From positions 153,182-217,181 of the forward strand of contig BDIU01000262.1 of the NCBI GenBank assembly GCA_002118135.1: 64,000 nucleotides of DNA. Reading direction: 5' to 3'. Below the pieces are notes generated by a model. The model saw nothing but the letters and a program-made list of their open reading frames with translations, did not search any database and was not told the DNA's origin. Both the position numbers and the translations under genes were made by a program. Positions 44,035 to 56,000 of this stretch are shown here, piece after piece. The first letter of the stretch is position 1. Each line of letters opens with the position of its first letter. Source of the DNA: Trebouxia sp. TZW2008 (Eukaryota; Chlorophyta; Trebouxiophyceae; Trebouxiales; Trebouxiaceae).

Positions 44035-47000
44035 ATGTTGGCTACGCTCACGCCTGCACTCATGACGCTGCATGCAGGCAATCAAAGCGGCAGCACAGCA
44101 GATGGCCTGTTTGGCATGCGGTCACAGCAAGCAGCTGGAAGTGGGCCATCTGGCCCAGCTCAGCGGGGCCCAACTCCAGAATTTACACCGGCTATCAACA
44201 GCCACACAGTGAGCTTTTCAGCGACTCCTGAACTCAACTTTCCTGCCTTTTCATTTGCTTTGAGCAGCATTGCATTTGTTGAGCTTGCATGTTTGTTGCG
44301 AACCCAGTTGTGAGCCATGTGCGTGATGCAAGCAACGATGCTACATCTTGAGCCTTCAAGACATAAAGCCGTCAACACATCGGTTCTTCGCTTGCTGCAT
44401 TGCAAGCAGCACCATAAGGAACAGACACTTGCTGCAAATAGGCATGGTTGCGCACGCCACCATACAGCATATGTTGTGACGTGACGATCATGTAAAGACG
44501 CATGGACTACTTGAAAAGCTGCTGCCCCACATGCTCAGCTTTGACATCTGACCTGGCCGCTTATCAACAGCTATTGGTGCAGGAGGAATCTACGTTCCCT
44601 GAAACAAGCTTTGCAGCTTTTGCCCAAGGTGTAGCCCAGCGCTCTAGACAGAGCGCATCCAGAGGTCAGCCATACGCCTTTACATGAATCCTGCAGCATG
44701 CATAATGGATGAGCACTCATGCACAACCCAATTGCTGCAACAAGATGATCTTGTTTGAGCAGAATCTCAGCTTGCAAAGCTGTGACACATGGCCAAGATG
44801 GCTGGAGCCTTGAGCATGCCGGTTTCATGCATGCGCCGCATTGCATACTCTTGCCACTTGCAGCATACACATTGGTGCTCCCCAACAAGCTCACTTGCCT
44901 TGCTTTATGTCCCCTGGTCCCTCATATCACCCTTCTTGCCCATGCTAAAGCTCATATTGCCCTGTAGGAGCAAGCAGTAGGTCAGGCAACACAACAGGAC
45001 CGCATGAGCCTCATGTTGCTCAAAGCACAGTCACCATCGCTGACAGCAGCCCTTGGGATGGTCCTCATCCTGGCTTGGGTGACAAGACCGCTAATGTGAG
45101 CACACGCCTTGGGCATAGGGCGCCCATTGGTATGGTCAAGTTACCTGCCAATTTGATGCCACCTGTGAGGCGGACAGTCAGAGCAGCCAGGGCTGGGTCA
45201 ACAGACAGGGGCTCTGCAGTGCATGCTGCACAAAGCCGGCAGTCTGAGAGCCGCTCTGATCAGCAAAGGTGAGCTGATTGCCAGGCATATACTTTGCCGG
45301 TTGCAGCACCACTGAAGATGCCATTTCACCAATAGGACATGGTATCAATGAATTTAAGAAGTTGTCACTGTGGCAACAATGTTGATGCCATCAACACTAG
45401 CAGCTTACGCACAGCTGCATCTCATTCAGAAAGCAATGGCAGAGTCACCTTTCCTCATTCCAGCCTCCATGCTGCACTCTCAGGCATTTTGTCTGCCAAG
45501 GTGGGCTCAACTCTGTTGCCAAATGTAAGGGCGTCTTACTGCTTCACCTGGCTGCAGACCAATGAGCTCGTCAGGTGCACTTTCACGGCAGTCTAGGGCT
45601 GCTGAAGGCATAGCTGCTTCATCTCCTACCAATCAGCAGCAGCACCGGCAGCAGTCAGCTGGGCAGCACTCAGCAGCTGGAAGCCCAGCACCACCAGGTT
45701 GTTTCCACTATCATCACTATGTAGTAGAGCGCTTCTGCACCGGCTCAAACCAAATTGTCCTTGGTACAGGATGACTGCATGATGGGTAATGTGAGATGAA
45801 ATAGCAGCGCCAGGTCTGGATCATTATCATGTAATTCAGTAGTCTGCAGTCCATTCTGGACTCCTTGTCAAATGCTTCAGTTGATTGTCCTGCAATCTGT
45901 GCCAGACTGCTTGCCCATTGCCTGCCTGCACAGACACTGCTTAGCCTATCCTGTTGTGATCAGTGACCCCTTAGCTTCTGTTCCTCACAGACGCACAAGA
46001 GGCAGACACATCAGGCGCTGCTGATAGTCCAGTAGACCACAGCCGCACAGCAGATGTCAGACATCAGGGCAGCAGTGGCATCAGCAGTGGCCTAGGCAGG
46101 GTCAACGGCGACACAGCTGGAACATCAGGTAGTCGCCCAGTGACCGACACAGAAGCAGAGCACCCAACGACAGCTGCATTCTCAGGCACACCTGGGACAG
46201 CTGCAGATGCAGATGCAGCAGAAGGCTCAGGGACAAGCCAAGCAGCCGCAGCAGTAGCTGCTGCATCAGGTTCAGCAGCTGCAGACGCAGGGCCAGCAGC
46301 TGCACCACAAGCTAATGCAGCAGGGCCAGCAGCTGCAGCTGACAGCGCTGAGGCGCAGCAGCAACAGGCAGGGAGATTATGCCAGGTTTGGCCTGACAAG
46401 CCTGGTCACTTGGCCTCAGTAGAGCAATGTTGGCTGGCAAATGGAGGCATGTGCTGGCACTTGCTTCAGATGGCTGTCAGAGCCAGAGCCATGGCACAGA
46501 AGAGCAATGATGCCCATGTGAGGCACTGTACTGTTGAGAGCTTGATAACAGACTTGTGTTGGCTGCTTGTGGCCACTTGCTGACTCTAAGGGTGGCTGTT
46601 TGAGCTTGCCATTGTGCTGCTGCATCTGGGGCTGCTGGCTTGTATGCTTCTCTTACTTACAAAGTTTGATGGGACCAACAAAGTCACACACCAAACTTGT
46701 AATTCTTCCGTTGATACACCCCAGACACCCAGACAGAGTAGCACTGCTGTATTGCAGAGTCATGTGAAGCATCGTTTTTGTTTTCGTCACAGTACGTCAT
46801 TGTGACTACTTGCCAGCACGTTGAGCATGCAGGCCCTGAAACGTCCCTGATGACAGCAGGCGGCTCAACAAGAAGCAGAAGTTGATTTTGTATAGATCCT
46901 GATGGTCATGCCGTGGAGACAATGACTGAGGGGTGAGTGGGCTGTTTGGTACCACGACAAAGTGACAAGCACGCCTTTGTCACGCCCTGCAGATACATGA

Positions 47001-50000
47001 AGGCTACAGCAATCTTGTGAAGGGCCTTCTCGAGAAGATCCTGCAAGACCACACCACCAGTGTAGGCATCTCAGCAGCAGCTTTCATGCCAGCTGATGCA
47101 GACACCTCTGCTCAGTCATCAGGTCACAGCGTATCACACCTGAAGACGCACGCTGACCTCAGATATGCAGTGGCTCTGCTGCTTCTGGCTGCTGAAGCCC
47201 TGCCTGTACAAGATGTGGAGTTCACTGTCTGCCGACTGCTCTTCGACCAGGCAAGCATTCTGTCTGCTGCCTGTTCTTCTATCAGGCAAGCAAAGCATCT
47301 GCTGACTGCTCCCCAACCAGGCAAACATACTGTAAGCACCACTGATGCAGTAAAGCTGTGACAGCTGACAGCAGCCTTCAACATATGCACTGTATCATCT
47401 AGGTTCTTGTTGAACTATAGTACCTCAGCTGGCTGTGAGCATACTGTCTTTGTGGTGCAGTAAACTCAAGACCAACGGAATGCATGACCCAAGTGGCATG
47501 AGAAGAATGCGTGACATGCTTTGCTTCTTGCCACTAGCATGCTACATCGCTGCGGCGCTTGGGTGTATCATGCCTAGTGCCAGCATGTGCAAAGACTCTG
47601 CAGGAATATTGAAACCATGAACTGCAGGAACCCTTTGTGAACTTCACGGCAAGTGATCTGCAAGCCAGAGCCATGCTGATCAAGGCCTCCTTTGACCTCT
47701 TCACCATTATGCAGAGACGGGGCATACAGGTCAGATAGCTTTGCATTTAATGTTAATCATACTGTCAGCTTGGAGTATGCACACGACTTCAGCCATTGTG
47801 CGCAAGCCAAGAGTACATGTGATGATATAGGCTGGCAGCATCGATGCAGGCACTTGCTTTGTTGCCCAGGCATGCATTCACCGTGGCTTTGAGGAGAACG
47901 TGGTCAGCCTGCATCATTGTTGGACAAGCTTGTATGATTGGTGCAGAAGCTCTGCGCCAATTCTAGCGTGACATGCCTTACCCATAATGCAGCATTTGGC
48001 TCAGCCCTGGCACACCTCATGCATGCTCTTGCACTCTGTCCTGCAAATCTTATGCACTGACATGTGATTCGACCCCTGGTCTGACTATGCTTACATCGTG
48101 TGAACCGACTTGCTGGAAGGCCTTGCAAGACATCTGTACACATGTGCACGCATAATCCCCGCACTCCAAGAGCAACATCATCATATGTCTTCATGACAGG
48201 GGCCTTGCCAGACCTTCAAACACTGACAAATTGGTGGCACAGGTGGAGGGCGTGTGCAGAGGCATCATGCACATGCTGGGAAGCCTCACAAGCGAGTATG
48301 CAGAGCTGCTGTCCAGGCTGGCAGTCAAGCAGGCACCCATGGAGATGGGTCAGGAGCTGCATGTAGGTCAGCTTTCCTGCTGCAGTCCATGTCATATCAC
48401 ACCAGCATCTTGCATCGCAATGGATGATGTGCAAGGGAAGCAGCTAAAGTGGAGTTGCCTGCTTTGTGCGTTTTTGCAGCAGCACAGTATTCTACTGGTA
48501 CATCCTGACACAAAGGCACAAGCAGGGGGTGGTTATGTTTATGATGTGCTGTGTACATGCAGCAGTTCTGCTTGCCTGCAGTCCGAGGCTTTGTACAGAT
48601 CTGGCTGGCGGCTATAGCATTATATTGAGTTTTGGGCTAAAACCTCGCTCAACATATGTGCGCTATAACACAGTGGTGAGAGACATCTATTGCACCAGCT
48701 GGTACAGTGGCTGCTTCAGCTGACTAAAGCTATTCCTTCTGCAGGCCCAATCCACATGGCAGCTGCCACCACCCTGGAAGGCATGAATGATCACATGGCT
48801 GTCCTAATCAGCTTCACAGTGGTGAGCGTTCTCAGCAAAATTGTCACATTGTATCACTACTTCCTGGCTGTCAAGCAACAGTGCGATGCCTGTGGTCTCA
48901 GATTTGTCGTTTTGGGTGGCTCGCTTTTGCCCTGTGCGTCTGCAACACCGGAGCTTTTGTAGATCGGCCTTGCTCATGCAGTTGCTGCTTGCAAATACCC
49001 CAAAGCGTCTGCTTGCCTGGTATTACCTTTGACCATGACTATGTCGTGGGCATTTTATGGGCCTGGCAAATCTCCATGTAGCAGCCAAACTTGTCATGGA
49101 CTGTTACACATGCATGCTCCTGAAAACCTGCGACGTTGCAGACCACTATCTGCATATACATTGATGCTTATACCTTGGCTGATGCAGGGAGATGAAGACC
49201 TGCTGAAGGTCTTCCTGCAGTATATACAAAGCTGCTGCAGCAAATGCACGCCACGCACCTCAATGTTCCTGCTTGCGCCTGAGCTCGCAGACCTGCTGGA
49301 GGGCTCCAGGGTCGTCCGCCCAGAAGTGAGGCATGGGGCCATGTCAGCAGTGTATGCTGCTATGGCTGCTGCCATGCAGTATGATGAGCAGGTGTGCACC
49401 ATCCCCTTGCTGCCTTAGGGACACAAGCATTAGGGGTAGGGGTCGGGGTTTTCCCTACCCAAAACCCTTGCTTGATTGCTTTGCCGGTACACCCAAGTGT
49501 TACCAGATGCATAAGAAATGCACACCAGCCTGGTCGATGGCTCAGGTGTCACCACTTGGTGGATTACATAGGCTCTATGCAGCTGGCTTCAGCAATGTAC
49601 ACAAGCCACAAGAGAGCCTGCTCAGCCAACTCAAGGGACATCAATCATCTGACATATACATGGGAAACAATCAGTGCTTGCATTTCTGGCAACAGCTGCA
49701 TCACTGTCTGCCACTTGCACAGAGTATCAGCTCGCCTGCAGACAAGGAGGCTACAAACTCATGCATACAGATCTGGATTGTCATAGCATGTGGAGGGGCG
49801 TCTGTGCAGTGATGCGTCTGTGCATCGGACCAATAAAAGGCTAGGGGCAAACCCAGAGACACTTGGCAGACTGTTCACAAGGACCTTACCTTACTTCATG
49901 CACAGTTGAAGAGAGAGAGAAAGAGAGTGATTTTGCATGCTTCAGCTAGTTTAGAAATAAAATTCGGGCTGGGGGCTCTCGCTCTTCGGGGTTGCCGCTC

Positions 50001-53000
50001 TGTGGGGCCGCTCTGGGGCGCTCTCTGGGGATTTACTCTCGAGGGCTCGAAGTTTGTGTTGTAAAGAAATAACGGGAAAGCAACCTCAAGCGTTAGCATT
50101 GAAATTAACAGCCATTGAAGTAGACAGTGGAATGGTTCAGGATAGCACAGGATCAAACTGGTAAGAGACGATTGATTGCTCCAGTATGTATCTAGCCGGG
50201 CCTGCTGAGCCTGCCTAGCATACGTCTAAAATGAATGAATGAATGAATTGGACCCATAACCATCAATGAATGCAATGTCATGCAGGGTGAAGCTTTGGCT
50301 CAAGGCGAGGCTAAGCTGTTAGCACAGCATATCCAAGCTAAGTTCATGCACCCAATTGAGCAGCTGCTGATGCCAGATTACCCTCTACGCTGCCCACCTG
50401 CTGCAGAAGCTGCTGAGCCTGCAGCGACTTTCAAGCTAGATGAAGTCAGTGTGTCTCTGAAGGTGCGCTACAACAGTAAATGCAAGATGCCTGAAGATAA
50501 TTGTGCCTGCCACAGAGCACATGTATGCTGCTGTGAGCAGTACATGCTTTGCCAACTTAAACAGGTCTGCAGGGCTAGGACTCCCATTGGAAGGACAGCC
50601 ATGCTACAATTCAGTGTTGCTTTCGCTCAATTCATGCTGCTGCTGCTGCTGCTGCTGCTGCTGTCAGCACATTAAATGCAGTTCAAATACATTGATGTGG
50701 GCTGCAGGTCGAGGTTTTGGCGAGGGCGTATGCACTGATGGCTCAGACAGGCTTGCTGGGCTGGAGTCATCTTGAGCTGGCTGCGGTCAAGCCCTTCCAC
50801 CCTCGCACCTTCTGGAAGCATGCCAACACCCTATACCGCCACTTCAGTGTCTTCTTTCTGGCCCATGCCCTGCATGTGAGTATGCTGTTCTGCGTACAGC
50901 ACTTAAAAGTTTGCTGCCACATTGTAGCTAACACCCTGTACTGTCACTTCGGTGTCTTGTTCCTGGCGAATGCTCTTCATGTAAGCATACTACAGCAGCT
51001 CTGCTGTTCATTCAATTAAGCTGTGGCATCATGCTGGGAAGGTTCACGCGTTGCCAGTGACAGACTTGCTGGGTGGAATCAGGACATTCAAGCAAGCGAG
51101 TTGCAGCAAAGCGGTGCCATGAAGGTGACGATTTTGATTAAGCTGAAAAGTGCATGCTGTGTGCAGGCCAATCACAGACTGGCCAGCTTCACAGCAGCCG
51201 CAGTTGAAGTGATGAGCCTGTGGCTGAGGACTGTTTTTGATGATGGCAAGCGCAATGCACTGAAGTACTTCACCCTGGTAAGATTGATTTACCTGGCATT
51301 GACACTTCAAGCTCTCACTATATGGGTGAGGGTGGCTGCTAATGATGGCAAGCACAGTGGTGAACTTTGACCTGGTCAGACCATGTCTCTAAACACGCTG
51401 CTGACAGTCTTTTTGCTGGCCTGCAATTCATCAGCAAGACGTTGCTAGCATGTCACTTCTGTGCACAGGGCATGCAACAAGCAGTCTTGAGCACTCTGCT
51501 ATGCAAGCTCATGTGCCATGATACCTGGAAACCCTTTAATTGCCTAATTTTCAATGCGCTTCAGAATGCAAGACGGTCATGCCTTATGTTGCTCCAGATG
51601 ACATCTCCAAAAAGTCAACAACAGAGACCAAACATGAGCTTTGTCTGGAATGGCAGGTGGTTGCCAGCAGTCCTCACATTGCAGCGTTGTTTCAAGGCGT
51701 CAGTGACACACAGCAGGCCTTACTGGCTGACAGCACAGGCGAGGTCAGGGGCCACATTGTTTACACAGTGCTTCAGGAGGCTGCCAACCATCCTCAGGTA
51801 TTGTTACCACATCACCTGAGTGCCAAGGCTAAAATCTTACTTAGTTTTGCACATTGTGCACAAGCAGCTGCCGACTGCCCTCAGGTGATGGTCTGCATCC
51901 CAGCACCTGTCTTGGGTTTTCTTTGGAGCCCGCTTCTCCACCAACATGCTTTGTCAGTGGCACTTGTTGTACACACTGTGCAAAGCTGCTGTCCTGTTGG
52001 CGATATGCATGATGAGCGTCGTGCATCATGGATATCTTGCATGGCGCATAGCAAGCATTGGGTTGTGCCATTTCTGCGTCTACTCAGACCATGCTACTGC
52101 TAAGCTGGGCAATGAAGATCGACTTGGCCATCCTGCACCTCAGACAAGCTGTATCTACTGACAGGTATGTCCAGACCTCCAACTAATGTGCCCTCTCACT
52201 CTGTCTCTCATTCTGTGTCTCCCTCTGTGTCTCACTCTGTGTCTCACACAAATCAAATGCACATGTTAGAGACGTGCTTTGCGCCCTGACATGTGTATGT
52301 TGCTCGTGAGACAGACTTATTGATTGATTGCCATGCAGTGGCGCAGCCATGTACCAGACCTGTTCAATGACCTAGATGACATCCTGGCAGCAAGGAGCCG
52401 GGAGGTGTCTGCCACGCCAGCACATCAGTTTGAGTAAGCACATACGCATGTCACTGTGTGCCCCATGAAAGTCATTCAACAGTACCTGTGATACTTCACT
52501 TGTCTATGCAATGATGGCTTCGGTTGTTGCAGCAATTTGGTCCCTGACAGCGCTATTCTGCAAGCAAAACAGCAGTGAATGCTTACCACCCTCAGCACGC
52601 CATCATCATAAGTCAGTGGCACACTGACACTTTTGAACTGTCTGCACCAACAATTCTGAAGCCCTGCGACTCAAAATCACAGGAGTTAACACAGCTTTGC
52701 ATAGCATGTGCAGAATGCTTGCAGTGGTGACGAGAGCCGTACTGAGACACTGCTTGCAGCATCGCTGCATCGTGCATCCCTGCCCCAACAACAACTGTGC
52801 TGTTACCACTAGGCTTGTGTTGCAAACGCTGCGCTTCCTCCCACTGGGCTCTTGGGCTGCCAGCATTTCCAGCCTTGCATGCATGCAATCATGCAGCAAG
52901 TGCTAGCAACTACCCTGATGCAAGTGTGATGCCATATGATCCCTGTCTATGATGTTCAGGTGGGAGCGAGCGGCAACAAGCATCTGTGCCGCCATGACAC

Positions 53001-56000
53001 AGGCAGCGGGGCACTTGCTTCTGGCCCACAAATCAGGTACCTTGACAATAAGCAAACCTGGTGTTTGTGCAGCACAAAGCTATTGCTGTGCCATGGCATG
53101 CCACCTGTACTCACAACGGCTGCCGCACATGCAGCTGCTTACATGCATGCATGACTCGTTTGCCTTACCTAATTAAGCAGACCACAGTGGCTTGCCCAAC
53201 TCTGCCAGAACATCATCTACTGCGCACAGATATGGTCAAAACCCTGACCTGATTTTCGTGCATGAGCTCTCAGATCAGCAATCAAGCAGTCTCTGGCCTG
53301 ATGCTGCTCAACGCTGCAAATGAAGCTTGTGTATGCAGGGCCCAATGGCGCCACACTGCTGTCAATGCTGTTGAAGCGCATGACCCTACGGATGGCTTCT
53401 GAGTGTCTGGCCTGATGCCACCACTTAATGCTGCGCTACCAAACAAGGCATCTACAGCAAAGTCCTGTGTGCATGCAGGTCCCAATGGCGCCACTCTGCT
53501 GTCAATGCTGTTGAAGCGCATGACCCTTTGGATGGCTCACGCAGCAACCTACCTGCAGCGCTGTCACCACGTCATGCAGCAGGAGTCTGCCAGCACAGCA
53601 TTCATGGGAGGGCTAGGAGCAGAGCAGGCTTTGGACAACATTGCCCAAGCTAGGCAAGCTTTGCAGGTGCGGCTGAATGTCTCGTCTGCCTTCAAGCATG
53701 CACAGAGCATCAGTGTCAAGTTGCTACAGCATATACATGTATGCAATGTTATGCAATAGGAGTCTGCCAGCACAGTATGAATGGAATGCCTAGGGGCAGG
53801 CGCTGGACAGCATTGCCCAGGCTAGACAAGCCTTTCAGGTGCTGCCTGTTGTCTCTTTGTATGCCTTAAGCATGCATAGAGCATCAGTGTCAACTTGATA
53901 CAGCATATACATCTGCTCCATGTCAATGGGCCAAACAGGGGATTTGACAGTCAGTGCCAGACTTACTGGCAATCTTGCTGTGTCAATGCTCTACAGCAGT
54001 GTGGGTTGTCATGCACAAGGCTTGACATACATGCAATTGTGTATTACACTGTGCAGACATCTGCACCTCCCTATCTTCATGCACAATACAAATGGTCCAG
54101 GACAGCATAGGACTGAACTGGTTGAAGACAATTGATTGCTCCAGTACGTACCTAGCTGCGCCTGCTGAGCCTGTCTAGCACATGTTTCAAATGACTGTGT
54201 GACATCTGTAGCCTTTAGGTTGTCTTGCTGACAGGCCGGCAAGGGTCTGCTGCCGCATTGGCAAGCCTGCCAATGCGGGTCAGCATCAGAAGTCAACAAG
54301 CCCTGACAGTGTCAGCCATGTCATGCTTAGCTGGCAAAACTGCATTAAACACAAACGCAACCCGTTGGCATGATGTTCCGAGATCATACCCAAGCATGGC
54401 CCCTGCCTTGTGGGTTGCATACACCGATTGATGACCCGATTGAAGCGGCCAAGCATTTCACACAGCACTTAAGTGACTGATCCCTCATTTAAGCAATGTC
54501 ATGTTACATATTTACCAGTCATGCAATCGGTCATGCAATTTGTCACCTTTGTTGGTCGATATATGATGGTGGCCAATGGGCCAACGACATCCGCATCCGG
54601 TCAGTCAAGTGACTAACACATCATCCAATTCGTCAACCTGGTCATCCTTTGTGTCCACTGATGCAGAGCAGCGCTCTTCATCACATGCCCACAGCCTTTC
54701 AGCAAGTCTTGAGCGCATGTACAGTCCAGGCAGGGCAACAGCCCTCAAGCCAGTTTCTGGCCTCCCAAATGCCCCTCCTGCAACCCCTGCACATCCTCAT
54801 CACAGCCTGCCTTGAGACCCCCACTGCAGCACTGACAGCAAACCCTGTAGATGTGGCCCTATATGAAGCCCTGGCAGATGCTTTGGCCCCTGTTGGCAGA
54901 ACATCAGCTCAGGAGGGGCAAAGGGTCAGTGCAGAAAGCCTGCCGCACAGAGTTGTGCCTATTGCAAGCCTATATCAGGATGGCCTGACAAGGGAACGGC
55001 AGCTGCTGCACTTTGTTCTGGGGACGTATGTCAGGCGCTACTTCTGCAGGTACATCAGCAACTAGACTACACCCTTATCACTTTAACCCAAGTATAGCTT
55101 ATGTCCCCCCACTGTGCAGATCAAGCCATGAGTGCAATTACATAATGCACACAAGCCAGTGCACAGCACCAATTGCCATCATGAGCACAAAAGGAACGCA
55201 TTCTCAGCCTTGGTGTGGCTGTCAGTCACATCGCAATCATGCAACAGAAACCTTCCAGCAATGACACTTGAAGTCAAGCTGCATATGCTGCAGGTCATCC
55301 TTTGGGCATGCAGTGCATCAGCAGTCAGCAGTCAATGCTGTGCATTTGGTAAAGAGGCTGTCAGTCAAACCTTAGCCAAGCATCCAACGCTGTCAATGAT
55401 GCTGCTTGTGTGCAGGTCATCCTTTGGGCATGCAGTGCATCAGCTGCCTGCAGTGAACGCTGTGCTTTCCTCGAGAGGCTATTCACCCAGCCAAGCTGAA
55501 CGGGCGCTAACAGGGCCCTTGCAGCCCTGCTACTTGTCTTGCTAGCCCTGATATTGCTGTGAGTCACACCGCAGCCATGCAATAGACATCTCAAAGTCGC
55601 CCTCCAAATGCTGCAGATCGTCCTTTGGGCATGCAGTGCATCAGCGCCCTGCAGTGAACGCTATGCGATTCCTAGAGCGGCTGTTTACTCAACCCAGCTT
55701 GAGGGGTGCTGATGGTGCCCTTGCAGCCTTGCTACCCCCCTTGCTAGCCCCTATCCTTGAAGCACTGTGTCCCCTTGAGTAAGCCTTGCCACTCATTTCT
55801 GCATGCACCACAGGTTTTGTTGTGTGGCCTTGGCTGGACCATGTAAATTGAAAGGCCTTGCTGTGACTGGAAGTATTGCATGCATCATTATTTTGCCCAG
55901 GACTGTAAAAATAATTGATTGATTGACCACTTGTGTTGTGAGGTCGTAAATTGAAACATTTTGTCCTTTTGCGCTGTGCTGGCCAATGCCCTGCCAGCAT

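Noticed and set aside
46793..46885. A possible last exon (YVIVTTCQHVEHAGPE and on to TGA) after exon 45991-46517.
   Set aside because: Splicing from 46517 to 46993 is equally in phase and continues into well-supported exons. The segment could still be an alternative end.
46896..46936. Exon-like segment DPDGHAVETMTEG with a GTGAGT donor.
   Set aside because: Its phases fit neither the upstream exon at 46517 nor the downstream exon at 46993.
49970..50040. Run of GCTCTNGGGG-like repeats.
   Set aside because: Short low-complexity sequence in an intron, with no consistent unit or structure worth naming.
52533..52578. A 46-bp segment that joins exon 52339-52433 in phase and ends in TGA, suggesting the giant gene stops at 52578.
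   Set aside because: The exon at 52960 also joins in phase and continues a long helical protein with 13 further in-phase exons, so I treat the stop-containing segment as intronic.
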